Shown piece by piece: positions 42,912 to 51,959 of a stretch of 64,000 nt of DNA (positions within the stretch are counted from its first letter, which is position 1; the number at the start of each line of letters is the position of its first letter). Below the pieces are notes generated by a model, which saw only the letters and a list, made by a program, of their open reading frames with translations, did not search any database and was not told where the DNA came from. Source of the DNA: Streptomyces longispororuber. GTDB lineage: Bacteria; Actinomycetota; Actinomycetes; Streptomycetales; Streptomycetaceae. Both the position numbers and the translations under genes were made by a program. The stretch spans positions 1 to 64,000 of the forward strand of contig NZ_BNBT01000024.1 of assembly GCF_014656095.1 (NCBI RefSeq), written 5' to 3'.

Positions 42912-44717
42912 ATGACCACGACCCCGCGGCTTCCCGGGAACCCCACCGACATCACCTTCCCCGCCCTGCTGCGCCGCAACGCCGAGGACCACCCCGGCGG
43001 GCCCGCGCTCTCCTGGCGCGAGGGCGCCGCGTGGACCACGCTGACCTGGGCCGAGGTGCGGCGCGAGGTCGCGCTGCTCGCCGCCGGGTACGCGGCGCTC
43101 GGCGTCCGCCGCGGCGAGCACGTCCTCATGATGATGGCCAACCGCCCCGAGCACTGGCTCAGCGACCTCGCCCTGACCCACCTCGGCGCCGTGCCCGTCA
43201 CCGTGTACGGCACCTCGGCGCCCGAGCAGGTCGCCCACATCGCCCGGCACAGCCGCGCCCGCGTGGCCGTCGTCGAGGGCGCGGGCGAGCTCGCCCGCTG
43301 GGAGCCGCTGCTCTCCGACACCGCGGTGCGCCTCGCGCACCTGGTCGTCGTCGACCCGGCCGCCGCGGGCGACCACCGCTCCTACGCGTCGGTGCGCGCG
43401 AGCGGGGCCCGGCTGCACCGCACCGAGATCTTCGAGAAGACCTGGCGCGAGGTCCGCGCCACCGACCCGCTGACCGTCGTCTACACCTCCGGCACCACCG
43501 GCGACCCCAAGGGCGTGTGCCTCACCCACCGCGGCGTCCTGCACGACGCCGTCCGCGTCGCCGAGGTCACCGGCCTGGCGGTGCCCTCCGGCCACCTGTG
43601 CTACCTGCCGTTCGCCCACATCGCGGAGCGCATGCTCGGCATCTACCTGCCGCTGTACCGAGCGTCGCGGGTGTACCTGTGCGACGACCCGGCCAAGGTC
43701 GCCGAGGCGGCGCGGGAGCTGCGCCCCGAGCAGTTCTTCGGGGTCCCGCGCGTGTGGGAGAAGCTCGCCGCGTCCTTCCGGGCGGCCCTCGCCGGCCTGC
43801 CCGAACAGCGGCGGCGCGCCGTCGAGGCCGCCACCGGCACGGCCCGCGCGCACGTGGCCTGCCGCGAGCGCGGCGAGAGCCCGCCCCCCGACCTGGAGGC
43901 GGCGTACCGCGAGGCCAAGGAGCGCGTGCTCGACCCGCTCCTGGCGTACGCCGGCCTCGACCGGCTGAGCCGGGCGGCGAGCGCCGCGGCGCCGATGCCG
44001 GTGGAGGTGGCCCGGTTCTGGGCGGGGTTCGGCGTGGTGATCATGGACGCCTGGGGGCTGAGCGAGACGAGCGGCGTGGTCACGGCGAACAGCCCGGAGG
44101 CGTTCCGGCTCGGCTCGGTGGGCAGACCGCTGCCCGGCGTGGAGTTACGCATCGCCGACGACGGGGAGATCCTCGTCCGCGGCGACATCGTGTGCGAAGG
44201 CTATCTGCGGGCCGACGGCGGCATCGACGACGTCCGCGACGCGGACGGCTGGTTCGCCACCGGCGACGTCGGGCGGCTCGACGAGGACGGCTTCCTGTGG
44301 CTCACCGACCGCAAGAAGGAGCTGATCGTCACCTCCACCGGCAAGAACGTCGCTCCCGCGCTGGTCGAGTGCGCCCTCAAGGAGCACCCCCTCGTCGGCC
44401 AGGCGCTGGTGTACGGCGACGGCCGCTCGTACCTGGTGGCGCTGCTCGTCCTTGACCCGGAGACGGCCGCGGCCTGGGCCGCCGCACGCGGCATCGAGGG
44501 CGACCCGGGGGCCAGCCCCGAGGTCCGGGCCGAGGTCGCCCGGGCCGTCGAGGCGGCCAACGCGCGCCTCAACCGCACCGAGCAGATCAAGCGCCACCTG
44601 CTGCTGACCGAGGAGTGGGGCCCGGAGACCGGCGAGCTCACCCCCACGCTGAAGCTGCGCCGCCGGGTCGTCACGGCGAAACACCGCCACCTCATCGAGA
44701 GCCTTTACACCGCGTGA
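42912..44717 (+). CDS. long-chain acyl-CoA ligase (AMP-forming), contains a TTA codon
   Basis: A 601-aa adenylating enzyme activating fatty acids with ATP and CoA. The P-loop-like motif YTSGTTGDPKGV is at about residue 190, YLPFAHIAERM and the WGLSETSG adenine motif follow, then GWFATGDVGRLDEDGFLWLTDRKKE and the catalytic-lysine region near the C-terminus (TPTLKLRRRVV). The type matches FadD15-like long-chain ligases. ATG 42912 follows AGGAGGCGG. Codon 412 (44145-44147) is TTA, the only in-frame TTA I found in any gene here; in Streptomyces such genes depend on the bldA tRNA and are translated mainly during development. It would feed the neighbouring beta-oxidation genes. Confidence 0.94.
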   Translation: MTTTPRLPGNPTDITFPALLRRNAEDHPGGPALSWREGAAWTTLTWAEVRREVALLAAGYAALGVRRGEHVLMMMANRPEHWLSDLALTHLGAVPVTVYGTSAPEQVAHIARHSRARVAVVEGAGELARWEPLLSDTAVRLAHLVVVDPAAAGDHRSYASVRASGARLHRTEIFEKTWREVRATDPLTVVYTSGTTGDPKGVCLTHRGVLHDAVRVAEVTGLAVPSGHLCYLPFAHIAERMLGIYLPLYRASRVYLCDDPAKVAEAARELRPEQFFGVPRVWEKLAASFRAALAGLPEQRRRAVEAATGTARAHVACRERGESPPPDLEAAYREAKERVLDPLLAYAGLDRLSRAASAAAPMPVEVARFWAGFGVVIMDAWGLSETSGVVTANSPEAFRLGSVGRPLPGVELRIADDGEILVRGDIVCEGYLRADGGIDDVRDADGWFATGDVGRLDEDGFLWLTDRKKELIVTSTGKNVAPALVECALKEHPLVGQALVYGDGRSYLVALLVLDPETAAAWAAARGIEGDPGASPEVRAEVARAVEAANARLNRTEQIKRHLLLTEEWGPETGELTPTLKLRRRVVTAKHRHLIESLYTA

Positions 44718-44737
44718 CCCACGGATGTACATGTGCC

Positions 44738-44752
44738 TCTCACCATGTGAGA
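44738..44752. promoter_or_regulatory. palindrome upstream of the amino acid permease
   Basis: TCTCAC-CAT-GTGAGA is a perfect 6-bp inverted repeat 150 bp before the permease start and 20 bp after the ligase stop. It may be an operator (GntR/MarR type) or a weak terminator. Confidence 0.4.
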
Positions 44753-44901
44753 AGTACCGCTATGTGACGTGCGCCACCGCGTTCCGGGCGTTGCGTAAGG
44801 GAAGGTGTCGGGTCGGTCCGTGGTCCGTCAGGGGTACTGCGGACCGGAGCACATCCGGACCCCGGGAGCTCTTTCCGGGCACCACAGAGTGGACCTTCCA
44901 C

Positions 44902-46356
44902 GTGAGCAACGACGCCGTAGACACGGCCGTGGACGCCAGCCGCACCGCTGCGTCCCAGGCCCCCGCGGACGCGGGCGACGCCGGTTACAGCAAGGACCTC
45001 AAGGCCCGCCACGTCAACATGATCGCCATCGGTGGCGCGATCGGCACCGGCCTCTTCCTCGGGGCGGGTGGCCGCCTCCACTCGGCGGGCCCCGCGCTCG
45101 CCCTCGCCTACCTCGTGTGCGGCGTCATCGCGTTCTTCGTCGTGCGCGCCCTCGGCGAGATGGTCCTGTACCGGCCCTCGTCCGGCTCCTTCGTCAGTTA
45201 CGCGCGCGAGTTCCTCGGCGAGAAGGGCGCCTACGTCGCCGGCTGGATGTACTTCCTCAACTGGTCGACGACCTGCATCGCCGACATCACGGCGATCGCC
45301 CTCTACACGCACTACTGGAGCTTCTTCACCGACATCCCGCAGTGGGTGCTCGCGCTGATCGCCCTCGCCGTCGTCCTCGCGGTGAACCTGATCTCGGTGA
45401 AGTACTTCGGCGAGATGGAGTTCTGGTTCGCGATCATCAAGGTCGCGGCGCTCGTGGCGTTCATGTTCATCGGCATCTTCCTGGTGGCGACGCAGCACGA
45501 CGTGGGCGGCGAGACGCCCGGCCTGAGCATGATCACCGACCACGGCGGCTTCCTGCCGAACGGCGTGATGCCGGTCGTGATCGTCCTCCAGGGCGTCGTC
45601 TTCGCGTACGCCTCCCTGGAGCTGGTCGGCGTCGCGGCGGGCGAGACCAAGGACCCGCAGAAGGTCGTACCGCGCGCCGTGAACTCGATCATGTGGCGCG
45701 TGGGCCTGTTCTACGTCGGCTCGGTCGTGCTGCTCGCGCTGCTGCTGCCCGGGTCGGTGTACTCGGCCGACCAGAGCCCGTTCGTGACGGTCCTGTCGAA
45801 GATCGGCGTCTCGGGCGCCGGCGACGTGATGAACTTCGTCGTCCTCACCGCCGCCATGTCCTCGCTGAACTCCGGCCTGTACTCCACCGGCCGCATCCTG
45901 CGCTCCATGGCGATGGCGGGCTCCGCCCCGAAGTTCACCGCGAAGATGAACCGCAACCAGGTGCCCTACGGCGGCATCCTGCTCACCGCGAGCATCGGCG
46001 TCCTCGGCGTCGCGCTGAACCGCGTGGTCCCGGACCAGGCGTTCGAGATCGTCCTGAACGTCGCCTCGCTCGGCATCATCGGCACCTGGATCAGCATCAT
46101 GGTGTGCCACCTGGCGTTCGTGAAGCGGGCCAAGGAGGGGCACATCACCCGGCCGTCGTTCCGGCTGCCCGGCAGCGGGGTCACGGAGTACGTCACCATC
46201 GCCTTCCTGCTGGCCGTGCTCGGCCTGATGTGGAAGGACGCGGAGGTGGGGCGCAAGACGCTGTTCCTGATTCCGGTGGTGGCTGCGGCGCTGGTCGCGG
46301 GTTGGTACGGGATCAAGCGCAAGGCCGCCCGCGAGGCAGCCCCCCTCACCAAGTAA
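44902..46356 (+). CDS. amino acid permease (APC family)
   Basis: A 484-aa cytoplasmic-membrane transporter with about 12 hydrophobic segments. The amino-acid permease signature begins after a hydrophilic 35-residue head with LKARHVNMIAIGGAIGTGLF, then LGEMVLYRPSSGSFVSYARE, which is typical of the AnsP/GabP/proline-specific group. TM segments include LALAYLVCGVIAFFVV, WVLALIALAVVLAVNLISV and VAALVAFMFIGIFLV. GTG 44902 gives a normal head; it is not strongly preceded by an SD. Substrate might be asparagine, lysine or GABA; sequence alone does not decide. It is followed by the long repeat region. Confidence 0.9.
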   Translation: MSNDAVDTAVDASRTAASQAPADAGDAGYSKDLKARHVNMIAIGGAIGTGLFLGAGGRLHSAGPALALAYLVCGVIAFFVVRALGEMVLYRPSSGSFVSYAREFLGEKGAYVAGWMYFLNWSTTCIADITAIALYTHYWSFFTDIPQWVLALIALAVVLAVNLISVKYFGEMEFWFAIIKVAALVAFMFIGIFLVATQHDVGGETPGLSMITDHGGFLPNGVMPVVIVLQGVVFAYASLELVGVAAGETKDPQKVVPRAVNSIMWRVGLFYVGSVVLLALLLPGSVYSADQSPFVTVLSKIGVSGAGDVMNFVVLTAAMSSLNSGLYSTGRILRSMAMAGSAPKFTAKMNRNQVPYGGILLTASIGVLGVALNRVVPDQAFEIVLNVASLGIIGTWISIMVCHLAFVKRAKEGHITRPSFRLPGSGVTEYVTIAFLLAVLGLMWKDAEVGRKTLFLIPVVAAALVAGWYGIKRKAAREAAPLTK

Positions 46357-46380
46357 CCGAGGCCCCGGTCCCCTACCCCG

Positions 46381-46492
46381 GCCTTCCAGCCACCGGGCCC
46401 CTGCCCTGGCCTTCCAGCCACCGGGCCCCGGCCCTGGCCTTCCAGCCACCGGGCCCCGGCCCTGGCCTTCCGGCCACCGGGCCCCGGTCCTC
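46381..46492. repeat. four tandem 28-bp repeats after the permease
   Basis: Units of exactly 28 bp begin at 46381, 46409, 46437 and 46465, with consensus GCCTTCCAGCCACCGGGCCC followed by CGGCCCTG. They are near identical, so expansion is recent. Confidence 0.9.
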
Positions 46493-46555
46493 CGGGGGGA
46501 CCGGGCAGCGAGCCCTTGCCCCGGCCCTCCGGGGTGACTGGGCAGCGAGCCCTTG

Positions 46556-46608
46556 CCCCTGCGCCGACGGGCGGTACCCCACGCGGGTGCCGCCCGTCGG
46601 CACAGGGG
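46556..46608. terminator. very long hairpin inside the repeat region
   Basis: CCCCTG plus a 17-nt arm (46556-46579) pairs with its complement (46585-46608), giving a stem of about 23 bp with one G-U pair, single mismatched nucleotides at 46562 and 46602, and a 5-nt loop CACGC. Possible terminator of the permease transcript, 200 bp downstream. Confidence 0.7.
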
Positions 46609-46630
46609 CCTGGCGGCGGCACCCCCAGCC

Positions 46631-46927
46631 TTTCCCACCCGCCCGCCCGTACCGCCCTGGTGACCGGGCTGGGTCGGGCTTGGTGGCCGTTGGGCCCTGG
46701 CCGACACCTCTCGCGGCAGTGAGCCGGGCTTTCCCACCCGCCCGCCCGTGCCGCCCTGGTGGCCAGGCTCGACCGGGCGTGGTGGACCTTGAGCCCTGGC
46801 CGACACCTCTGGCGGCAGTGAGCCGGGCTTTCCCACCCGCCCGCCCGTGCCGCCCTGGTGGCCAGGTTCGACCGGGCGTGGTGGACCTTGAGCCCCAGCC
46901 GACAACTCTCGCGGCAGCGAGGCGAGC
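46631..46927. repeat. three tandem 99-bp repeats
   Basis: Copies start at 46631, 46730 and 46829, each beginning TTTCCCACCCGCCCGCCCGT and holding CCGCCCTGGTG and CCGACACCTCT. A decayed fourth copy extends to about 47040. No start codon/SD or recognisable protein; all open frames reflect GC content. Confidence 0.9.
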
Positions 46928-47145
46928 CCTCCCGTCCGACCCGTAAGCACCCTGGCCACCACTCCGCGCGGCAGCGAGCCAAACCTGCTGACCCGCCCGC
47001 CCGTACCACCCTGGTGACCGGGCTCGGTCGGCGAGCTTTCAGCCCCCTGCCCGGCTCGCCGCAGTACCCAGACCTCCTCGGCCCCGCGCTCGGGCCCTTG
47101 GCTCCCAGCCTCCCGGCGGCGAGATCCCCCGCCCCCACCGGCCCC

Positions 47146-47270
47146 CCGGCCGGTCCGCCGCGGAGGGGGCGGACGGGTGGGGGGGGAACATCCGTCGCGA
47201 AGCGGCGGCTCAGGGGACCGCCATCCCGGCGAGGGACGAACGCGAAACCTGAGCCCAGGCGCCGAAGAAG
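47146..47270. repeat. element C, copy 1 (about 120 bp)
   Basis: Begins CCGGCCGGTCCGCC and includes ACATCCGTCGCGAAGCGGCG, then ends around GCCCAGGCGCCGAAG. The TCCGTCGC / GCGAGGGA arms are imperfect in this copy. Confidence 0.75.
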
Positions 47271-47319
47271 GGGCGGGCGGGCTCATGCGATGGCCACGTG
47301 GGGCAACCAAGCGCGCGCC

Positions 47320-47461
47320 GGGTGAGGCCAGCCAGACCCTCCCGGCCGGTCCGCCCCGGAGGGGGCGGGCGGGCGGGGGTACATCCGTCGCGGAGCGGCG
47401 GATCAGCGAACCATCACCGCAGCGACGGACGAAGACGACCTCAAGCCCAGGCGCCGAAGCA
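47320..47461. repeat. element C, copy 2
   Basis: Preceded by GGTGAGGCCAGCCAGACC; core from 47342. TCCGTCGC (47384-47391) and GCGACGGA (47422-47429) are a perfect inverted repeat. Confidence 0.8.
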
Positions 47462-48158
47462 GATCCAGATGAAACCGAGCCGGGCCCAGGCCAAGCGGAG
47501 CCGCGCGAGCCCGGGCCCAAGTCAAGCGGAGCCGACCAAGCCCCAGCCAGGGCCAAGCGGCGTCAGATGTGCCCGGGGCCCAGGCCAGGCGGAGCCGCGC
47601 GAGCCCAGGCTCAGGCCAAACGGAGCCGACCAGGCCCGAGCGCAGGCCAAGTGGAGCGAGCAAGCCTGAGCGGAGCCAAGCGGAGCCGGGTGGGCCCGAG
47701 CACAGGCCGAGCGGAGCCGCGCGGGTCAAGCGAAGCCGACCAAGCCCGAGCCAGGGCCAAGCGGTGCCAGATGGGCCCGGGCCCAGGACAGGCGGAGCCG
47801 CGCGAGCCCAGGCTCGGGCCGAGCGGAGCCAACCAAGCCCGGGCCCAGGCCAAGCGAAGCTGGATGGGCCCGAGCCCGCGTCGGGTGAGGCCAACCAGAC
47901 CCCCCCGGCCGGTCCGCCCCGGAGGGGGCGGGCGGGCGGGGGAACATCCGTCGCGAAGCGGCGGATCAGCGAACCACCACCCCAGCGACGGACAAAGACG
48001 CCCCCGAGCCCAAGCGCCAAAGCGGAGCCAGGCCGGCCGGGCCCAGGCCAAGCGGCGACCAAGCCCGAGCCCGGCCCCAGGCCAAGCCGACCCGCCCGAG
48101 CCCAGCCGCAGGCCAAGCGGAGCCGGACCAGCCCGGGCGGAAAGCCAGACCAACCCGC
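47462..48158. repeat. short-unit D array with a 204-bp higher-order repeat
   Basis: More than twenty variants of GGCCAAGCGGAGCC joined to GCGCGAGCCCGGGCC fill 47462-47883 and 48020-48158, interrupted by element C copy 3. A higher-order period of 204 bp is clear: GTCAAGCGGAGCCGACCAAG at 47521 recurs at 47725 with its next 100 bp. Units resemble the left arm of the hairpin at 48159, so the array may have grown from it. Confidence 0.85.
47884..48019. repeat. element C, copy 3
   Basis: Preceded by GGTGAGGCCAACCAGACC; core from 47905. TCCGTCGC (47947-47954) pairs with GCGACGGA (47985-47992). It is closest to copy 2. Confidence 0.8.
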
Positions 48159-48193
48159 GCGAGCCCGGGCGGAGCGGTTCCGCCCGGGCTCGC
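48159..48193. terminator. 15-bp perfect hairpin after the M1 peptidase gene
   Basis: GCGAGCCCGGGCGGA (48159-48173) and TCCGCCCGGGCTCGC (48179-48193) flank the loop GCGGT. It lies 10 nt after the stop of the minus-strand peptidase gene and can work in both directions. Confidence 0.85.
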
Positions 48194-48202
48194 CGGAGGT
48201 GG

Positions 48203-49705
48203 TCAGTGGTGGTCGTGGAGGGTGTTCGTCGCGGTGATCTTCTTCCAGGACTTCGGCTTCGCCGGAGCCTTCTCCCCCGCGGCCCGAGCGACCCCCGCCC
48301 CCCGCGCGGCCGGAGCGCCCGGCTTGCCCGCCTTGTACAGCCACGTGTCGAAGAGGCCGCTCAGCGGCTTGCCGCTGACCTCCTCGGCGTAGGACACGAA
48401 GTCCCGCACGGACGCGTTGCCGTGCGCCCGCTCCGTCGGCCAGCCCTTCAGGATCTTGAAGAAGGTCTTGTCGCCGACCTTGTTCCGCAGCGCCTGCAGG
48501 GCGAGGGCCCCGCGGTCGTAGACGGCGGCGTGGAACTGGTTGTCGGGGCCCGGGTCGCCCGGCTTGACCTGCCAGAAGGGGTCGGTCGCGGGGCGGGAGG
48601 CGTAGGCGTAGTCGGCGAGTTCCTGCGCCGTGCCCTCGCCCTCCTTCTCGGACCACAGCCACTGGCTGTAGCGCGCGAAGCCCTCGTTGATCCAGATGTC
48701 CTTCCAGTTCTCCACGGAGACGCTGTCGCCGTACCACTGGTGGGCGATCTCGTGCACGACGATGGAGACGTTCGAGCCGTTGGCGAAGGCCCGGGGGCCG
48801 TAGAACGGGCGCGTCTGGGTCTCCAGGGCGTAGCTCGCGGGGACGTTCGGGACGTAGCCGCCGAGCGCGTTGAAGGGGTAGGGGCCGAACACCTCCTCCA
48901 GCCACTCGGCCACCTCGGTGGTGCGCTCGATGCTGGCGCGGGCGGCGCCCGCGTTGTCGCCGAGGTCCTTGCTGTAGGCGTTCAGGACGGGCAGGCCGTT
49001 CTCGGTCTTGTCCGTCGTGATGTCGAACTTGCCGACGGCGAGCGTCGCCAGGTACGGCGCCTGCGGCTTGTTGGAGCGCCAGTCGAAGCGGGTCCAGCCG
49101 AGGCGCGAGGTCTGCCGCTGGAGCACGCCGTTGGAGATGGCCTGGGAGCCGTCCGGCACGGCCACCGACACGTCGAACGTGGCCTTGTCGCGCGGGTGGT
49201 CGTTGGCGGGGAACCACCAGGCCGCCGACTCCGGCTCCTGCGCGGCGACGCCCCCGTCGGGCGTGCGCTGCCAGGCGGTGAAGCCGTGTATCTTCACCTC
49301 GGACGGCTTGCCCGCGTACCGCACGACGATCGTCACGGAACTGCCCTTCGGCAGCCCCGACTTGGGCGTGATCTCCAGCTCCTGCTCGCCGGAGCGCGCG
49401 AACGCGGCCTTCTTGCCGTTGACGCGCACCTCGCTCACCTTCAGGCCGAAGTCGAGGTTGAAGCGCGACAGGTCCTGCGTGGTGGTGGCGGTGATGGTCG
49501 CCGTGCCCTCCAGCAGGTCGGTCGTCGGCTGGTACTTCAGGCGCAGGTCGTAGTGCGAGACGTCGTAGCCGCCGTTGCCGTGGTCCGGGTAGTAGGAGTC
49601 GCCCACGCCGGGGGCCCCGGGCGTGAAGTCGGCCGCCGTCGCCGGGATCGCCAGCAGGAGGGAGGCGGCGAGCGCGCCCGGGGCGATGAGTCTGCTGCGG
49701 TGCAC
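48203..49705 (-). CDS. secreted M1-family zinc metallopeptidase (aminopeptidase N-like)
   Basis: A 500-aa exported aminopeptidase. Residues 1-25 (RLIAPGALAASLLLAIPATAA) form a Sec signal. The zinc motif HEIAHQW is at 318-324 with the third ligand E341 in INEGFARY. An exopeptidase GAMEN-like region corresponds to LGGYVPNVPASYALETQT, where the usual ENPG/GAMEN is not kept, so specificity may differ. The protein lacks the long C-terminal helical domain of PepN (about 850 aa). A Lys/Pro/Ala tail ends NTLHDHH. GTG 49705 was selected for the upstream GGAG. Divergent from an S15-like peptidase gene; its transcript ends at the 15-bp hairpin. Confidence 0.92.
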   Translation of the reverse strand: MHRSRLIAPGALAASLLLAIPATAADFTPGAPGVGDSYYPDHGNGGYDVSHYDLRLKYQPTTDLLEGTATITATTTQDLSRFNLDFGLKVSEVRVNGKKAAFARSGEQELEITPKSGLPKGSSVTIVVRYAGKPSEVKIHGFTAWQRTPDGGVAAQEPESAAWWFPANDHPRDKATFDVSVAVPDGSQAISNGVLQRQTSRLGWTRFDWRSNKPQAPYLATLAVGKFDITTDKTENGLPVLNAYSKDLGDNAGAARASIERTTEVAEWLEEVFGPYPFNALGGYVPNVPASYALETQTRPFYGPRAFANGSNVSIVVHEIAHQWYGDSVSVENWKDIWINEGFARYSQWLWSEKEGEGTAQELADYAYASRPATDPFWQVKPGDPGPDNQFHAAVYDRGALALQALRNKVGDKTFFKILKGWPTERAHGNASVRDFVSYAEEVSGKPLSGLFDTWLYKAGKPGAPAARGAGVARAAGEKAPAKPKSWKKITATNTLHDHH

Positions 49706-49976
49706 GTGTATCTCCAAGTGGGTAGGCGGTGCGGGTCGTTGCGCCCGGCACCCGGCCCCGGTCGGGGGCCGGGGTGCCGGGCACCTCGCGATGCGGTCGA
49801 CCCTATTGAGCCCCGCCACTCCCGGTCATGTCCATGGCCGCATATGTCACACGATCGCCATTCGGCCGACATGTGCGACCATGACCGACGCACCTTTCAC
49901 CACCGTGCGCGGCCCGCGCCGCGAGCCCCGTACGGCCCTCTTTCCGGCCGCTGTTGACCGGTGTACCTTCCGCGCC

Positions 49977-51959
49977 ATGCCGATACCCGCGCGCACCCGC
50001 CCGCCGATGTGGAGAACGCTCTCGACGGCGGCCCTCACCGCCCTGCTCGCCACCCTCCTGTCCCCGGGCGCCGCGCGGTCCGCGCCCGGCGCCCCGGCCG
50101 CGTACGACACGCCCCGGGAGAGCAGACCCGTCCACTCCTACGCGGACGCGATACGCGAGTCCGTGTGGGTGGACACCGGCCTCGACGGCGACGCGGACGG
50201 CACGGCCGACCGCGTCGCCGTCGACGTCGTCCGGCCCCGCGAACCCGCGGCCCAGGGGCGGAAGATCCCCGTCATCATGGACGCCAGCCCGTACTACGCC
50301 TGCTGCGGCCGCGGCAACGAGAGCCAGAAGAAGACGTACGACGCGCAGGGCCGGCCGGTGCAGTTCCCGCTGTACTACGACAACTACTTCGTGCCCCGCG
50401 GCTACGCGTACGTCGCCGTCGACCTCGCCGGCACGAACCGCTCCACGGGCTGCGTCGACGTCGGCGGGCGCTCCGACGTCCGGTCCGCCAAGGCCGTCGT
50501 GGACTGGCTGGGCGGCCGGGCCCGCGCGTACACCGCGCCCACCGGCGGCGAACGCGTGCGCGCCACCTGGACCAACGGCCGCACCGGCATGATCGGCAAG
50601 AGCTACGACGGCACCGTCGCCAACGGCGTCGCCGCGACCGGCGTCAGGAACCTGAAGACCATCGTGCCGATCGGCGCCATCTCCTCCTGGTACGACTACT
50701 ACTTCGCCAAGGGCGCCCCGCTGTTCAACAGCGGCCCCGACGGCCTCGCCCGCGCGGTGGAGAGCCCCGAGGGCCGCGCCCGCTGCGGCCACGTGAAGCA
50801 GCGGCTCGTCGAGGGCGCGCCCCGCAGCGGCGACTGGACCCCGCTGTGGACCGAGCGCGACCACGTGCCGGACGCCCGCAAGGTGCGGGCCAGCGTGTTC
50901 GCCGTGCACGGCGCGCAGGACCTGAACGTGCGCATGAAGCACTTCGGGCAGTGGTGGCAGGCCCTCGGCGAAGCGGGCATGCAGCGCAAGCTGTGGCTGA
51001 GCCAGGCAGGACACGTCGACCCCTTCGACTTCCGCCGCGCCCACTGGGTGCGCACCCTGCACCGCTGGTTCGACCACGAACTCCTCGGCTACGCCAACGG
51101 CGTCGACCGCGAACCCATGGCCGACATCGAGCGCGCCCCCGACCGCTGGACCACCGACCGCACCTGGCCGCCGCGCGCCACGGACACCGTCACCCTGCGC
51201 CCGGCCAAGGGCGCCGCCCCCGGCGTCGGCACCCTCGGCACCCGCCGCGGCAAGGGCACCGAGACGTTCACGGACGACCGGCGCATCGGCGAGATCGCAT
51301 GGGCCTCCGCCATCGACGTCCCCACGTCGTCCAAAGCGGGCTTCACCACCCGGCCGCTCGCCCGCGACCTGCGCCTGTCCGGCTCCTCGACCGTCACCGT
51401 CACCGTGACGCCGACGACCCCCACCGCGCACCTGACCGCCGTCCTCGCCGACATCGGCCCCGCCACCATCCGCGACTACGCGCACGACGACGAAGGCATC
51501 ACCACGCTGCCCGGGCGCAGTTGCTGGGGCGCGAGCACCCCCGGCGACAGCTCCTGCTTCAAGGACACCGTCGCCAGGACCGCCGACGTCGACTTCACCG
51601 TCTTCAGCCGCGGCTGGGCCGACCTCGGCCACCACGCCGACCCCCGCCACGGCCGCCCGCTCACCCCCGGCGAGCCCGTCACGATCACCCTCGACCTCGC
51701 CGCGAGCGACCACGTCGTACCGAAGGGCCACCGGCTCGCGCTCGTCATCGGCGGCACCGACCGCAACCTCATCACCCCGCCCGCCGACACCCCGACGCTC
51801 ACCGTCGACCTCGCCAGGACCGCCGCCCGGCTGCCGCTCGTCGGCGGCGCCAAGGCCTTCGCCACCACCCCGCACGCCACCGCGCCGGGCACGTCCCGCC
51901 TCGACGGCGTCGCCCCCGCACGCCCGATCGTCCCCGTACCGGGAGGCCGTACCTCATGA
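49977..51959 (+). CDS. secreted CocE/Xaa-Pro dipeptidyl-peptidase-like serine hydrolase (S15)
   Basis: A 660-aa secreted alpha/beta hydrolase. After a signal ([19 protein letters not shown]), the S15 core has the nucleophile S209 in GKSYDGT, D315 in HGAQDLNV and H346 in QAGHVDP. A C-terminal jelly-roll (from about 480) of the type [14 protein letters not shown] and [20 protein letters not shown] completes the family layout. It would release X-Pro dipeptides or hydrolyse acyl esters. ATG 49977 is the assumed start; no clear SD. The last four bases overlap the start of the M14 gene (ATGA), so both are coupled, forming a secreted peptide-degradation pair. Confidence 0.92.
   Translation: MPIPARTRPPMWRTLSTAALTALLATLLSPGAARSAPGAPAAYDTPRESRPVHSYADAIRESVWVDTGLDGDADGTADRVAVDVVRPREPAAQGRKIPVIMDASPYYACCGRGNESQKKTYDAQGRPVQFPLYYDNYFVPRGYAYVAVDLAGTNRSTGCVDVGGRSDVRSAKAVVDWLGGRARAYTAPTGGERVRATWTNGRTGMIGKSYDGTVANGVAATGVRNLKTIVPIGAISSWYDYYFAKGAPLFNSGPDGLARAVESPEGRARCGHVKQRLVEGAPRSGDWTPLWTERDHVPDARKVRASVFAVHGAQDLNVRMKHFGQWWQALGEAGMQRKLWLSQAGHVDPFDFRRAHWVRTLHRWFDHELLGYANGVDREPMADIERAPDRWTTDRTWPPRATDTVTLRPAKGAAPGVGTLGTRRGKGTETFTDDRRIGEIAWASAIDVPTSSKAGFTTRPLARDLRLSGSSTVTVTVTPTTPTAHLTAVLADIGPATIRDYAHDDEGITTLPGRSCWGASTPGDSSCFKDTVARTADVDFTVFSRGWADLGHHADPRHGRPLTPGEPVTITLDLAASDHVVPKGHRLALVIGGTDRNLITPPADTPTLTVDLARTAARLPLVGGAKAFATTPHATAPGTSRLDGVAPARPIVPVPGGRTS

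Noticed and set aside
46381-46927. Possible CRISPR or origin iterons in the 28-bp and 99-bp arrays
   Set aside because: No spacers, no DnaA boxes, no replication gene; better described as tandem duplications.
47177-49957. 926-codon plus-strand open frame rich in Arg, Ala, Gly and Pro
   Set aside because: It crosses the repeat arrays and lies antisense to the M1 peptidase gene, whose catalytic motifs are clear; no SD or recognisable domain.
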